NCBI RefSeq assembly: GCF_904848625.1
Contig: NZ_CAJHCP010000015.1
Coordinates: forward strand, 1 to 64,000
DNA length: 64,000 nt
Direction: 5' to 3'
From: Paraburkholderia metrosideri
GTDB taxonomy: Bacteria > Pseudomonadota > Gammaproteobacteria > Burkholderiales > Burkholderiaceae
Part shown: in pieces, positions 36,028-44,795 of the stretch
How the letters are laid out: each line of letters opens with the position of its first letter
Numbering within the stretch: position 1 is the stretch's first letter
Made by a program: the position numbers and the translations under genes
Notes under the pieces: generated by a model
Databases searched by the model: none
Seen by the model: the letters and a program-made list of their open reading frames with translations, nothing else
What the model was told of the DNA's origin: nothing

Positions 36028-36864
36028 ATGTCATACAACGTGAATCTGGAACACTACTTCGCCCGCATCGGCTACGAAGGCCCACGCGCAGCCACGCTCG
36101 ACGTCCTTCAGGCCATTCACGCGCTGCACCCCCGAGCCATTCCGTTCGAGAACCTGAGTCCGTTCACCAGAAGGGCGGTCAGGCTCGACCTTGAATCGAT
36201 CGAAAGAAAACTCGTCAGCGACCGGCGCGGCGGCTATTGCTTCGAACAGAATGCGCTGTTCGCGAACGTGCTGACGCAACTGGGGTTCAGCGTCACGCCG
36301 TTGCTCGCGCGCGTGCTGTGGGGGCGTGAGGACGACGCCGTGCCGCCGCGCACGCATATGGTTCTGCGGATCGACATCGGCGGCGAAGCCTGGATTGCCG
36401 ACGTCGGTTTCGGCAGCGTGACGTTGACCGCGCCGTTGCGTCTGACCACGGGTGTCGCGCAGCACACGCAACTGGGCATCTTCCGCCTCGCCGATGCGTC
36501 GCACGATGCGCTCAATCTCGAAGTGCAGCTTCGCGACGAAAGCTGGGCGCGGATTTATCGCTTCGATCTGCACCCGGTCGAATGGATCGACTACGAAACG
36601 TCGAACTGGTACACGTCGACGGCACCCGATTCGATTTTCCTGAGCACGCTAATCGTCTGCCGCGTGATGCCCGAAGCGCGTATCGCGCTGTTCAACGATC
36701 AACTGAGCGAACGCGCCGCAGACGGCGAACTCCTCAGCGAACGGCAGATCACGAGCGCCGACGAATTCGCCGAGTGTCTGCGCGATCAATTCGGATTGAA
36801 TACGGGTGAAATCGACACAGCCAGGGTGTTCGCGCGCGTGCATGCGCCGACACGAACCGCATAA
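36028..36864 (+). CDS. nat: Arylamine N-acetyltransferase
   Basis: 278 residues from the ATG at 36028 (ribosome site cggag 9 bases upstream); an ATG two codons earlier is also possible. The catalytic triad is complete: Cys in RGGYCFEQN, His in RTHMVLRI and Asp in ADVGFG. It moves acetyl from acetyl-CoA to arylamines or arylhydrazines. Length and motif order match the family. Followed after 49 bases by a methyltransferase gene that may share its transcript. Confidence 0.93.
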   Translation: MSYNVNLEHYFARIGYEGPRAATLDVLQAIHALHPRAIPFENLSPFTRRAVRLDLESIERKLVSDRRGGYCFEQNALFANVLTQLGFSVTPLLARVLWGREDDAVPPRTHMVLRIDIGGEAWIADVGFGSVTLTAPLRLTTGVAQHTQLGIFRLADASHDALNLEVQLRDESWARIYRFDLHPVEWIDYETSNWYTSTAPDSIFLSTLIVCRVMPEARIALFNDQLSERAADGELLSERQITSADEFAECLRDQFGLNTGEIDTARVFARVHAPTRTA

Positions 36865-36913
36865 CGCATGAACCGGTAGTGCATGAACCGGTAACGCATA
36901 ACGGATCTTCGCG

Positions 36914-37594
36914 ATGATCGCGCGCCTCATTCTGCAAACAGTGGTCTGGCTGATCGGCATGGGCGCGCTGCTGTTCGGCGCGGCGGGCACGCTCGCGTGG
37001 CCGGCCGCGTGGTGGTACCTGATCGAAGTGGGCGGCCTGAGCCTGGGAATCGGACTATGGCTCGCGCGTCACGATCCCGGCCTGCTCGCCGAACGTCTTG
37101 CGCCGATCGTGCAGCGGCAGCAAAGCCGCTGGGACCGCCTCTTCATGGTTGGCGTCGCGCTCGTATGGTGTGGCTGGCTGATCCTGATGGCGCTCGACGC
37201 AATGCGCTTGCGCTGGTCCGCGCCGTTGCCGGTCGCGCTGGTCAGCCTGGGCTCGTTATGCGTGTTTCTGTGCCTCTTCATCTGCTATCTCGTGTTCAAA
37301 GCAAACAGCTATGCCGCGCCTGTCGTCAAGATCCAGACGGGGCGTGGGCATAAGGTGATCGACAGCGGTCCTTATGCGCTGGTGCGCCATCCCATGTACG
37401 GCGCGGCATTGCTGCTGTTCGTCGGCACACCGTTGCTGCTCGGCTCGTGGTGGGGGCTCGCATTCGTGCCCGTGCTGGTGGCCGGGATCGGCTGGCGTGC
37501 CGTGCGCGAAGAGCGCGTGCTCGCGGCGGAACTCGACGGTTATGCGGACTACATGACGCGCGTGCGTTTCCGCTTTGTGCCGTTTGTCTGGTAG
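36914..37594 (+). CDS. Isoprenylcysteine carboxyl methyltransferase-like membrane protein
   Basis: 226 residues with about five membrane helices. The C-terminal SGPYALVRHPMYGAALLL motif is the S-adenosylmethionine/lipid-facing signature of ICMT/PEMT-type enzymes, followed by EERVLAAELDGYADYMTRVR. Bacterial members methylate unknown lipophilic substrates. It lies 49 bases after nat on the same strand. Confidence 0.83.
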   Translation: MIARLILQTVVWLIGMGALLFGAAGTLAWPAAWWYLIEVGGLSLGIGLWLARHDPGLLAERLAPIVQRQQSRWDRLFMVGVALVWCGWLILMALDAMRLRWSAPLPVALVSLGSLCVFLCLFICYLVFKANSYAAPVVKIQTGRGHKVIDSGPYALVRHPMYGAALLLFVGTPLLLGSWWGLAFVPVLVAGIGWRAVREERVLAAELDGYADYMTRVRFRFVPFVW

Positions 37595-37645
37595 CACATT
37601 CGCGGCTCTGAGCCACGCCTTTTCCTGCCGCCATTTCTGGCAACC

Positions 37646-37655
37646 TGTCTAGACA
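37646..37655. promoter_or_regulatory. HutC-family operator-like palindrome (site 1)
   Basis: TGTCTAGACA is a perfect 10-bp palindrome that fits the HutC-subfamily GntR core GTMTAKAC (GTCTAGAC). It lies 231 bases upstream of the ABC transporter start. Confidence 0.5.
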
Positions 37656-37813
37656 AAGTGCCACGCGTGTCGCACACGTGATCATGCATCCGCACGGCCT
37701 TCGTTCATCGGAAATTTCCTCTTAAGCCTTACAGAAAGCCATTCATAGGGACTTACCCGATGAATGCTGCAAGTTCTGACAAATCCTCTTGCGATGCGTT
37801 TTTGAATCGTGCA

Positions 37814-37831
37814 ATCTTGTCTATACAAGAT
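37814..37831. promoter_or_regulatory. HutC-family operator-like palindrome (site 2)
   Basis: ATCTTGT and ACAAGAT form 7-bp arms around CTAT; the core GTCTATAC matches GTMTAKAC and the CTTGT..ACAAG flanks resemble known HutC sites. It ends 54 bases before the binding-protein start and probably overlaps the promoter or transcript start. Confidence 0.65.
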
Positions 37832-37885
37832 GAGCGGCGGTTAAAAAATTCAACTCGGTGGTTTCCTCAATCAAGGGAGTTTGAC

Positions 37886-38746
37886 GTGAAAGTGAAGCGC
37901 AGAACGGCAGCAACGGCAGTGATGAGCGTCCTGCTCGGCTTCGCAGCGAGTTTCGCGGCACCGGCGCACGCAAAAGAGTGGAAAACCGTGACGATCGCGC
38001 TCGAAGGTGGCTACGCACCCTGGAATCTCACGCTGCCGGGCGGCAAGCTCGGCGGCTTCGAACCCGAACTGGTCGCCAATCTGTGTGAGCGCGCCAAGCT
38101 GCAATGCAACCTGGTGTCACAAGACTTCGACGGCATGATTCCCGGCCTGCAAATGGGCAAGTTCGACGTGCTGATGGACGCTATTTCCATCACGCCGGAG
38201 CGTGAAAAGATCATCGCGTTCTCGCGGCCTTACGCGTCCACGCCGGCCACCTTCGCGGTGACCGACCCGAAGGTGCTGCCGAAGGCCGCGCCCACCGCAA
38301 CCGTCATCAAACTGACCGGCGACCCGAAGACTGACCAGCCCACCGTCGACGCATTGCGCAAGCAGTTGAAGGGCAAGACGATCGGCCTCCAGGCCGGCAC
38401 GGTCTACACGAAGTTCATCACCGAGAGCTTCAAGGACGTGGCCACGATTCGCGTCTACAAGACCTCGTCAGAACGCGATCTCGATCTGGCCAATGGCCGC
38501 ATCGACGCGTCGTTCGACGACGTGACCTATTTCGCCGCCACGCTCAACACCAAAGAAAACGCGTCGGTCGTCGTAGCGGGTCCGAAGATCGGCGGCCCGA
38601 TCTGGGGACCGGGCGAAGGTCTCGCGTTCCGCAAACAGGACCCGGATCTGAAAGCGAAATTCGACACGGCGATCACCGAGGCACTCGCCGACGGCACCGT
38701 CAAAAAGCTCTCCGACAAATGGTTCAAGCTCGACGTCACGCCCTGA
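37886..38746 (+). CDS. Polar amino acid ABC transporter, periplasmic binding protein (HisJ/LAO type)
   Basis: 286 residues from a GTG at 37886 with a strong ribosome site (aagggag). A Sec signal peptide with KVKRR start ends at PAHA near residue 27. The SBP_bac_3 fold shows GGYAPWNLT, GFEPELVANLCERA, FDGMIPGLQMGKFDVLMDAISITPER split across the first lobe, and GLQAGTVYTKF in the second. It resembles lysine/arginine/ornithine and histidine binders. First gene of a six-gene operon that ends with a HutC-type regulator. Confidence 0.88.
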   Translation: MKVKRRTAATAVMSVLLGFAASFAAPAHAKEWKTVTIALEGGYAPWNLTLPGGKLGGFEPELVANLCERAKLQCNLVSQDFDGMIPGLQMGKFDVLMDAISITPEREKIIAFSRPYASTPATFAVTDPKVLPKAAPTATVIKLTGDPKTDQPTVDALRKQLKGKTIGLQAGTVYTKFITESFKDVATIRVYKTSSERDLDLANGRIDASFDDVTYFAATLNTKENASVVVAGPKIGGPIWGPGEGLAFRKQDPDLKAKFDTAITEALADGTVKKLSDKWFKLDVTP

Positions 38747-38806
38747 TCCACTGAACGTCGAAACAAGGCGGCACGCGCGTAACGGTTCGCTCGAGCCTGC
38801 ACGCGC

Positions 38807-38825
38807 CGGCTGGTTCGACCAGCCG
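38807..38825 (+). other. Intercistronic hairpin after the binding-protein gene
   Basis: CGGCTGGT and ACCAGCCG form a perfect 8-bp stem with a TCG loop between the binding-protein and first permease genes. No T-tract follows. Probably an mRNA-stabilising or attenuating hairpin giving more binding protein than permease. Confidence 0.5.
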
Positions 38826-38845
38826 TCAAGAAAGAAGGAGAGGCA

Positions 38846-39568
38846 ATGGCTCTGATGGAAATGTTCGGCTTCGGGCCGCAAGCGTGGGGCGGCGTTCTGC
38901 TGCTCGCGGCGTTGATGACGGTCGCACTGACGCTCGCAGCGCTCGCGGTCGGTGCCGTGTTCGGCGCGCTGGTGGCGGCGGCCAAGCTGTCGCGCTTTCG
39001 TACGTTGCGCGTCGTCGGCGATCTGTACACCACGGTGTTTCGCGGCGTGCCTGAACTGCTGGTCATCTATCTGTTCTATTTCGGCGGATCGGCGCTCGTG
39101 ACCACGATCGGACAATGGTTCGGCGCGGAAGGTTTTGTCGGCGTGCCGCCGTTCGTGATCGGCGCGCTGGCGGTCGGAATGATTTCCGGCGCTTATCAGG
39201 CCGAGGTGTATCGCGCGGCGGTGCAGGCAGTCTCCCGTGGCGAACTCGAAGCAGCCCGCTCGGTCGGCATGCCGGTGCTGACCATGGTGCGCCGCATTCT
39301 GATTCCGCAGGTGCTGCGTTTCGCGTTGCCCGGCATCGGCAACGTCTGGCAATTGAGTCTGAAGGACTCCGCGCTGATCTCCGTCACCGGGCTGGCCGAA
39401 CTACTGCGCGCGAGTCAGATAGCGGCAGGTTCCACCCGTCAGTACTTCACGTTCTTCGTGGTGGGCGGCGCGCTGTATCTGCTGATGACCAGCATCTCGA
39501 ACCGCGTTTTCAACCACGCCGAAGCACGCGTGGGCCGGTCCTTCAAGCGCAACTTCGCGCGCAACTGA
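38846..39568 (+). CDS. Polar amino acid ABC transporter permease (HisQ-like)
   Basis: 240 residues, about five membrane helices, HisM/HisQ group. The EAA loop reads EVYRAAVQAVSRGELEAARSVG. RTLRVVGDLYTTVFRGVPELL is the usual N-terminal segment. The ribosome site aaggagagg precedes the start. It forms a heterodimeric channel with the next gene product. Confidence 0.9.
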   Translation: MALMEMFGFGPQAWGGVLLLAALMTVALTLAALAVGAVFGALVAAAKLSRFRTLRVVGDLYTTVFRGVPELLVIYLFYFGGSALVTTIGQWFGAEGFVGVPPFVIGALAVGMISGAYQAEVYRAAVQAVSRGELEAARSVGMPVLTMVRRILIPQVLRFALPGIGNVWQLSLKDSALISVTGLAELLRASQIAAGSTRQYFTFFVVGGALYLLMTSISNRVFNHAEARVGRSFKRNFARN

Positions 39569-39581
39569 CAACACACGCATC

Positions 39582-40316
39582 ATGCATATCGACATCGATT
39601 TTCTGCTCGACACGCTGAAGCAGCTGCTCGCGGCCGTGCCGACTACGCTCGGGCTGTTCTTCAGTTCGCTGATTCTCGGCGGTCTGCTTTCGCTCGTGAT
39701 CGTCACGATGCGGGTCTCGCCGCGCTGGCTGCCGAACCGTTTCGCGCGCGCTTATATCCTCGTGTTTCGTGGCTCGCCGCTGCTGATCCAGATGTTTCTC
39801 GTGTACTACGGGATGGGCCAGTTCGGCGTGATTCGCGAGAGCTTTCTGTGGCCGGTATTGCGCGAGCCGTATATGTGCGCGGTTTTATCGCTGGCGTTGT
39901 GCACGGCGGGCTATACCGCCGAGATCATTCGCGGTGGTTTGCTGGCGGTGCCGGTAGGGCAGATCGAGGCGGGTTATTCGGTCGGTTTGTCGGGCTTCGC
40001 GCTGCTGCGTCGCGTGATCGGCCCGATTGCGTTGCGCCAGTGTCTGCCCGCGTATTCGACGGAAGCTGTGCTGCTCGTCAAGTCGACGGCGCTCGCGAGC
40101 CTCGTCACCGTATGGGAAGTGACCGGCGTCGCGCAGCAGATCATTCAGCAAACCTACCGCACGACCGAAGTGTTCACCTGCGCTGCGTTGATTTATCTCG
40201 CGCTGAATTTTGTCATCGTGCGCGCGCTTGGGTTGCTCGAGACACGTCTGTCGCGGCATCTGCGTGCAGCGCCGACGCGGGTCGAGCCGGTCCGTGTGGT
40301 GTCCGCGACGACCTGA
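39582..40316 (+). CDS. Polar amino acid ABC transporter permease (HisM-like)
   Basis: 244 residues, about five helices. FARAYILVFRGSPLLIQMFL and the EAA loop EIIRGGLLAVPVGQIEAGYS are family hallmarks; VLLVKSTALASLVTVWEVTG follows. It starts 13 bases after the first permease gene and pairs with it. Confidence 0.9.
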   Translation: MHIDIDFLLDTLKQLLAAVPTTLGLFFSSLILGGLLSLVIVTMRVSPRWLPNRFARAYILVFRGSPLLIQMFLVYYGMGQFGVIRESFLWPVLREPYMCAVLSLALCTAGYTAEIIRGGLLAVPVGQIEAGYSVGLSGFALLRRVIGPIALRQCLPAYSTEAVLLVKSTALASLVTVWEVTGVAQQIIQQTYRTTEVFTCAALIYLALNFVIVRALGLLETRLSRHLRAAPTRVEPVRVVSATT

Positions 40317-40421
40317 GTTCGAACCTTCGCATTCTGAGCCGCGCACCTGCGCCGCCACTCTGTAACGACTGCGCCGCGCCCCGCATGGCCGGCCATCCCG
40401 GATGAACCTGGAGAATTTCTG

Positions 40422-41213
40422 ATGAACGCTACGGCGCCCGCTGCACTGTCGGTCAAGAACATACATAAGTCGTTCGGCGAACATCACGTGCTGAAAGGTA
40501 TTTCACTCGACGCTTACCAGGGCGACGTGATCTCGATTCTCGGCGCGAGCGGTTCGGGCAAGAGCACGTTTCTGCGTTGTCTGAATCTGCTGGAAACACC
40601 CGACGACGGCTCAGTCGCGCTCGCCGGCGAAGAGTTGAAAATGAAACGCCGCAGCGACGGCAAGCTGCAACCGAGCGACCGCCGCCAGGTGGACCGGGTG
40701 CGCTCGCAACTCGGCATGGTGTTCCAGAACTTCAATCTCTGGTCGCATATGACGGTGCTGGAGAATCTGATCGAAGGGCCGATGCGCGTGCTCAAGCGCA
40801 GCCGCGCGGAATCGATTGAAGAGGCTGAAGCGTTGCTCGCGAAAGTCGGTCTCGCCGAGAAACGTGGGCACTATCCGGCGCATCTGTCGGGTGGTCAGCA
40901 GCAACGGGTGGCGATTGCGCGTGCGCTGGCCATGCACCCGAAAGTCATGTTGTTCGATGAACCCACTTCTGCACTCGACCCGGAACTGGTCGGCGAAGTG
41001 CTGCGTGTGATGCGCTCGCTCGCTGAAGAGGGACGCACCATGCTGGTCGTCACGCACGAGATGGGTTTTGCGCGGCACGTGTCGAATCGCGTGATGTTTC
41101 TGCATCAGGGGCAGGTGGAAGCGGACGGCACGCCTGACGAAGTATTCGTCGACTGCAAGTCGGATCGGTTCCGGCAATTCGTGTCGAGTCATCAGGATCG
41201 CACGACGCATTAA
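40422..41213 (+). CDS. Polar amino acid ABC transporter ATP-binding protein (HisP-like)
   Basis: 263 residues. Walker A GASGSGKST, Q-loop GMVFQNFNLWSHMTVLEN, signature LSGGQQQR, Walker B VMLFDEPTSALDPELV and H-loop VVTHEMGFAR are all present. The insert after the first strand (KMKRRSDGKLQPSDRRQVD) is typical of HisP rather than GlnQ, supporting a basic amino acid substrate such as histidine. 105 bases separate it from the HisM-like gene. Confidence 0.92.
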   Translation: MNATAPAALSVKNIHKSFGEHHVLKGISLDAYQGDVISILGASGSGKSTFLRCLNLLETPDDGSVALAGEELKMKRRSDGKLQPSDRRQVDRVRSQLGMVFQNFNLWSHMTVLENLIEGPMRVLKRSRAESIEEAEALLAKVGLAEKRGHYPAHLSGGQQQRVAIARALAMHPKVMLFDEPTSALDPELVGEVLRVMRSLAEEGRTMLVVTHEMGFARHVSNRVMFLHQGQVEADGTPDEVFVDCKSDRFRQFVSSHQDRTTH

Positions 41214-41229
41214 ACCGCGTCAGCGGATC

Positions 41230-41267
41230 GACTACGGGGGCGCTCAATGGTGGCAGCCCTCGTAGTC
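41230..41267 (+). other. Strong hairpin and 13-bp direct repeat between ABC ATPase and lyase genes
   Basis: GACTACGGGGGC (41230-41241) pairs with GCCCTCGTAGTC (41256-41267), 12 bp with one G-T wobble. It is followed at 41291-41316 by two perfect tandem copies of cacttcgtcacgt. No T-tract; probably a partial stop or processing site inside the operon. Confidence 0.45.
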
Positions 41268-41339
41268 GTCATCGCGTCACTTGATCTCGTCACTTCGTCA
41301 CGTCACTTCGTCACGTCATTTAGCAAGTAAAACATCCTC

Positions 41340-42989
41340 ATGGCCGTGATCCGTTCCGAACGCCCCCTCGACTGGACCCAGGTGGCCGCAGTCGCCGCAG
41401 GCGAGCCGCTCGAACTTTCCGTCGACGCCTGCGCGCGCATCGCGGCAGCGCGCGTGCTTGTCGAACAGATCGTCGAGCGCGGGATTCGCGCGTATGGCGT
41501 GAATACCGGCGTCGGCGCGCTGTGCGACGTGATCGTTTCGCCGGCCGAACAGCGGATGCTGTCGCGCAATATCCTGATGAGCCACGCGGTCGGCGTCGGC
41601 GCGCCACTGGGTGCGGCCGAGACGCGCGCGATCATGGCCGCGGCCGTGAACAATTTCGCGCACGGGCATTCGGGTATTCGTCTCGACGTCACGCAGCAAC
41701 TGGTGGCGTTGCTGAACGCGGACTGCGTGCCCGAAGTGCCTGCATTCGGCTCGGTGGGCTATCTGAGCCATATGGCGCATATCGCGCTGGTGTGTATCGG
41801 CGAAGGGTACGCATGCTATCGCGGCGAACGGCTCAGCGGACGCGATGCGTTGCGGCGGCTCGGCCGGGAACCCCTCGTGCTCGAAGCGAAAGAGGGCTTG
41901 AGCCTGATCAACGGCACACCGTGCGTGACCGGCCTCGCCGCGCTCGCGCTGGCGCGCGCCGAACGTCTGCTCGACTGGACGGACATGGTCGCCGCGATGA
42001 GCTTCGAGAATCTGCACGGCCAGATGGCGGCGTTCGACGAAGATTCGCTGGCTCTGCGCGTGTCGGCGGGTCTGAGCCGGGTGGGCGAACGGATGCGCGC
42101 GAGCCTCGCGGGCAGCGGCATTCTCGCGGCCGTGGTGGGTCAGCGCACGCAGGATCCGCTCAGCATGCGGACCATTCCGCACGTGCACGGCGCCGCCCGC
42201 GACGTGCTCGACGCGACCGCCGGCGTGGTCAATCGCGAACTTGCGTCGATTACCGACAATCCGATCGTCGCCGGTACGCCGGACGCGCCGCGCGTCTATT
42301 CGCAGGCACATGCGGTGGGCGCCGCGATTGCGCTGGCCATGGACAGCCTCGGCACCGCCATTGCGCAGGTCGCGGCGATGGCCGAGCGGCGGCTCGACCG
42401 CCTCGTCAATCCGCTGGTCAGCGGTTTGCCGGCCTTTCTCGCGGAAACGGGCGGCACCCGTTCCGGCTTCATGATTGCGCAGTACACGGCGGCTTCGCTG
42501 GTCGCGCAGAACCGGCGGCTGGCGATGCCGGCAAGCCTCGACGGCGGGATTACGTCGGGTTTGCAGGAAGATCACCTGTGCCATGCGACGCCGGCCGCGC
42601 TGAAGGCGCTGGAAATCATCGACAACGCCGCGCGTATCGTCGCGATCGAATTGCTGGCGGCGGCCCAGGCGTACGACCTGCAAAGCGGCGATGCGCCGCG
42701 CGCACCGCATACCGAATCGCTGTGGCAACGCGTGCGGCGCGCGGTGCCGGTGTATCGCGACGATCGGCCGCTCGCGGACGACATGCGCATCGCGTTTCGC
42801 ATGATCGCCGACGAAGCCCCTCCGCCGCTGCCGAACCCGGGTAACATTGGGCCTCGGCCCGCGGCGCCGGCGGACGGCGCGCAGCGGGTTGCGCTGGCGA
42901 CCGTCATGCATCTGGCAGCCGCCGGCCATTTCGATCCGGCCGTGAGCATCGCGGTCAACGACGGGCAGGCCGCCGCTCACCAGGCGTGA
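41340..42989 (+). CDS. HAL/PAL/TAL ammonia-lyase homologue lacking the MIO tripeptide
   Basis: 549 residues. The whole chain follows the histidine ammonia-lyase fold: YGVNTGVG with Y52, SHAVGVG with H82, LINGTP, TQDPLSMR and LQEDH. However, where catalytic lyases have GSVG-ASGDLAP-LSH, this protein reads GSVGYLSHMA (137-146): the Ala-Ser-Gly that cyclises to the MIO electrophile is absent. In addition the active-site Tyr of QDPYSLR is Leu (L274) and the Phe of NFH is Ala (A323). It is therefore unlikely to be a classic ammonia-lyase. It sits between a HisJQMP-like transporter and a HutC-like regulator, which implies a substrate related to histidine or urocanate. Function unknown. Confidence 0.85.
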   Translation: MAVIRSERPLDWTQVAAVAAGEPLELSVDACARIAAARVLVEQIVERGIRAYGVNTGVGALCDVIVSPAEQRMLSRNILMSHAVGVGAPLGAAETRAIMAAAVNNFAHGHSGIRLDVTQQLVALLNADCVPEVPAFGSVGYLSHMAHIALVCIGEGYACYRGERLSGRDALRRLGREPLVLEAKEGLSLINGTPCVTGLAALALARAERLLDWTDMVAAMSFENLHGQMAAFDEDSLALRVSAGLSRVGERMRASLAGSGILAAVVGQRTQDPLSMRTIPHVHGAARDVLDATAGVVNRELASITDNPIVAGTPDAPRVYSQAHAVGAAIALAMDSLGTAIAQVAAMAERRLDRLVNPLVSGLPAFLAETGGTRSGFMIAQYTAASLVAQNRRLAMPASLDGGITSGLQEDHLCHATPAALKALEIIDNAARIVAIELLAAAQAYDLQSGDAPRAPHTESLWQRVRRAVPVYRDDRPLADDMRIAFRMIADEAPPPLPNPGNIGPRPAAPADGAQRVALATVMHLAAAGHFDPAVSIAVNDGQAAAHQA

Positions 42990-43112
42990 TGAAAGCAGGA
43001 CCGGTGAGTGGGCTTACCCGCCGGCTGACCGGATAATCGGCCACGAGGCTAACCGGCCTGGCGGCCAGGGCGGACAACCGTGTACCGCCTGCGTACCACC
43101 CACGAGGTTGGA

Positions 43113-43922
43113 GTGAACACAACGACAAACGCGCGAACCACAGAACCGGCTGCATCGGCTGCAGTAACAGAGACCGCTGCGCAGGCCGCGCAGATGCAGA
43201 ACCCGGCCGACCGTCCTCGCGACGTCGCCGCGAAAGCCATGCCCGCGTATGAGCAGATCAAGCGCTACGTGATCAAACGCATCAGCGACGGCGACTGGAA
43301 GCCAGGCGGCCTGATCCCGTCCGAAATGGAACTGGTCAAGGAATTCGGCGTTGCGCGCATGACGGTGTCGCGCGCGTTGCGCGAACTGACTGCCGAGCGC
43401 GTGGTGACGCGCGTGCAAGGCTCAGGTACCTTCGTCGCGCCGAAACGTTACGAATCGACCGTGCTGGAAATCCGCAATATCGCCGACGAAATCGCCGCGC
43501 GCGGTCATCGTCATTCGGCGCGCGTGCTGAAGCTCGAACCGGGCGACGATCCGCTGGCGCTCAGTTCGCTCGCGCTGTCGAGCGGTCCGGTATTTCATTC
43601 GTGCATCGTGCACTTCGAGGAGGGCGAGCCGATCCAGTACGAAGATCGATACGTCAATCCGAATGTATTCCCCGACTATCTGCAACAGGACTTCACGGTC
43701 GAGACACCGAATCACTATATGGTGCGGCTCGCGCCGATCCAGCGCGCCGAGTTTCGCATCTATGCGCAGAAGCCGGACGCTTATGTGCGCCGTCATCTGA
43801 TGATGGAGATCGGCGAACCGTGTCTGCAGCTTTGGCGTCGCACCTGGGTAGGGGACGAGGTGGCGACGTCGGTGCAGTTGTGGCATCCGGCTTCGCGATT
43901 TCACCTCGCGGGGAATGTTTAG
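43113..43922 (+). CDS. HutC-family GntR transcriptional regulator
   Basis: 269 residues from the GTG at 43113 (gagg 5 bases upstream); a GTG at 43080 would add 11 residues. After an Ala/Thr-rich leader of about 40 residues comes the winged HTH (MPAYEQIKRYVIKRI ... MTVSRALRELTAERVV) and a UTRA effector domain with FEEGEPIQYEDRYVNP and CLQLWRRTW. HutC represses histidine utilisation and responds to urocanate. It probably controls the ABC-lyase operon through the two palindromes at 37646 and 37814. Confidence 0.88.
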   Translation: MNTTTNARTTEPAASAAVTETAAQAAQMQNPADRPRDVAAKAMPAYEQIKRYVIKRISDGDWKPGGLIPSEMELVKEFGVARMTVSRALRELTAERVVTRVQGSGTFVAPKRYESTVLEIRNIADEIAARGHRHSARVLKLEPGDDPLALSSLALSSGPVFHSCIVHFEEGEPIQYEDRYVNPNVFPDYLQQDFTVETPNHYMVRLAPIQRAEFRIYAQKPDAYVRRHLMMEIGEPCLQLWRRTWVGDEVATSVQLWHPASRFHLAGNV

Positions 43923-43933
43923 CGCGCTGCGAC

Positions 43934-43993
43934 GCGCTGCGTGAGTTTCACGGCAGCGCAGCGCGGCGCGGCCGCGAAAAAAAAGCGGCCGCG
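43934..43993. terminator. Two GC-rich hairpins between convergent genes
   Basis: The first pairs gcgctgc-gtga with tcac-g-gcagcgc; the second pairs CGCGGCCGC (43967-43975) with GCGGCCGCG (43985-43993) around a loop with eight A. They lie between the convergent regulator and binding-protein genes, but the A-run is in the loop rather than after the stem, so this is not a standard terminator. Confidence 0.45.
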
Positions 43994-44012
43994 TAAAGGC
44001 GATGAGCAGTCT

Positions 44013-44795
44013 TCAATGCGCCGCGACGGAGTCCATTCCGGTCGCTCTGACCGTAGCTTGCGCATCGGCTGACGAGAGGTAGTCGAGCAGCGCCTTCGCC
44101 TCCCGCGGATGCTTCGAGCCGACCGGAATACCCGCCGCATAGCGCGTGACCGATTGCACCGACTCCGGAATCTTGCCGACAAACGTCGCGCCGCTCACCG
44201 GCAACAACTCGCTGACCTGCTGGAAGCCCACTTCGTAATCGCCATTGGCGACGACCGACGCAACCGGAATTCGCGGCACCATCTTCGCTTTATCCTTCAC
44301 CTGGTCTTCGATGCCGAGCCGCTTGAACAATTCGCGCTGAATATAAACCCCGCTCGCGCTGTCCGAATACGCGATGGATCTGGCGTGCAGCAATGTCTCT
44401 TTCAATGCATCGACCGAGCCGATGTCCGGCTTCGGCGCCCCGTCGCGCACGACCATACCGATGCGCGAATCGGCGAGTTCGACTCGCGAAGCTGGAATGA
44501 CCTTACCCTGCTTGATCAGATCGTCCAGCGCATAGCCGACCATGATGACCACGTCCGCCGCTTCACCGCGATCGAGGCGGTTCGGAATGGCTTGCGGCGA
44601 TTGACCCATCGACGGCCCGAGGATCGTGTCGAGCGTATTGCCCGTCGATGCCGAGAACTTCGGGCCGAGCGTGTTGTATGCGGCAGTGAAGCCGCCCGAA
44701 CTCATCACGTGAAGCTCCGCAGCCTGCACGTTCGTCGCGGCGACGGTGGTGCTCAGCAAGCCGGCGCTCAGTATGGACAGAAAGAATGTTTTCAT
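44013..44795 (-). CDS. ModA-like extracellular substrate-binding protein
   Basis: 260 residues with a Sec signal peptide ending near residue 26 (VQAAEL). The type 2 periplasmic fold is seen in LHVMSSGGFTAAYNTLGPKF, RGEAADVVIMVG and SIAYSDSASGVYIQREL, as in the molybdate-binding protein group. No ModB or ModC permease or ATPase gene is nearby, and the conserved anion-binding residues are not certain, so the ligand may be another oxyanion or an organic acid. Transcribed convergently with the HutC-like gene. Confidence 0.8.
   Translation of the reverse strand: MKTFFLSILSAGLLSTTVAATNVQAAELHVMSSGGFTAAYNTLGPKFSASTGNTLDTILGPSMGQSPQAIPNRLDRGEAADVVIMVGYALDDLIKQGKVIPASRVELADSRIGMVVRDGAPKPDIGSVDALKETLLHARSIAYSDSASGVYIQRELFKRLGIEDQVKDKAKMVPRIPVASVVANGDYEVGFQQVSELLPVSGATFVGKIPESVQSVTRYAAGIPVGSKHPREAKALLDYLSSADAQATVRATGMDSVAAH

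Noticed and set aside
41316..42980. 554-codon minus-strand frame
   Set aside because: Antisense shadow of the lyase homologue with Arg/His-rich, non-protein-like composition.
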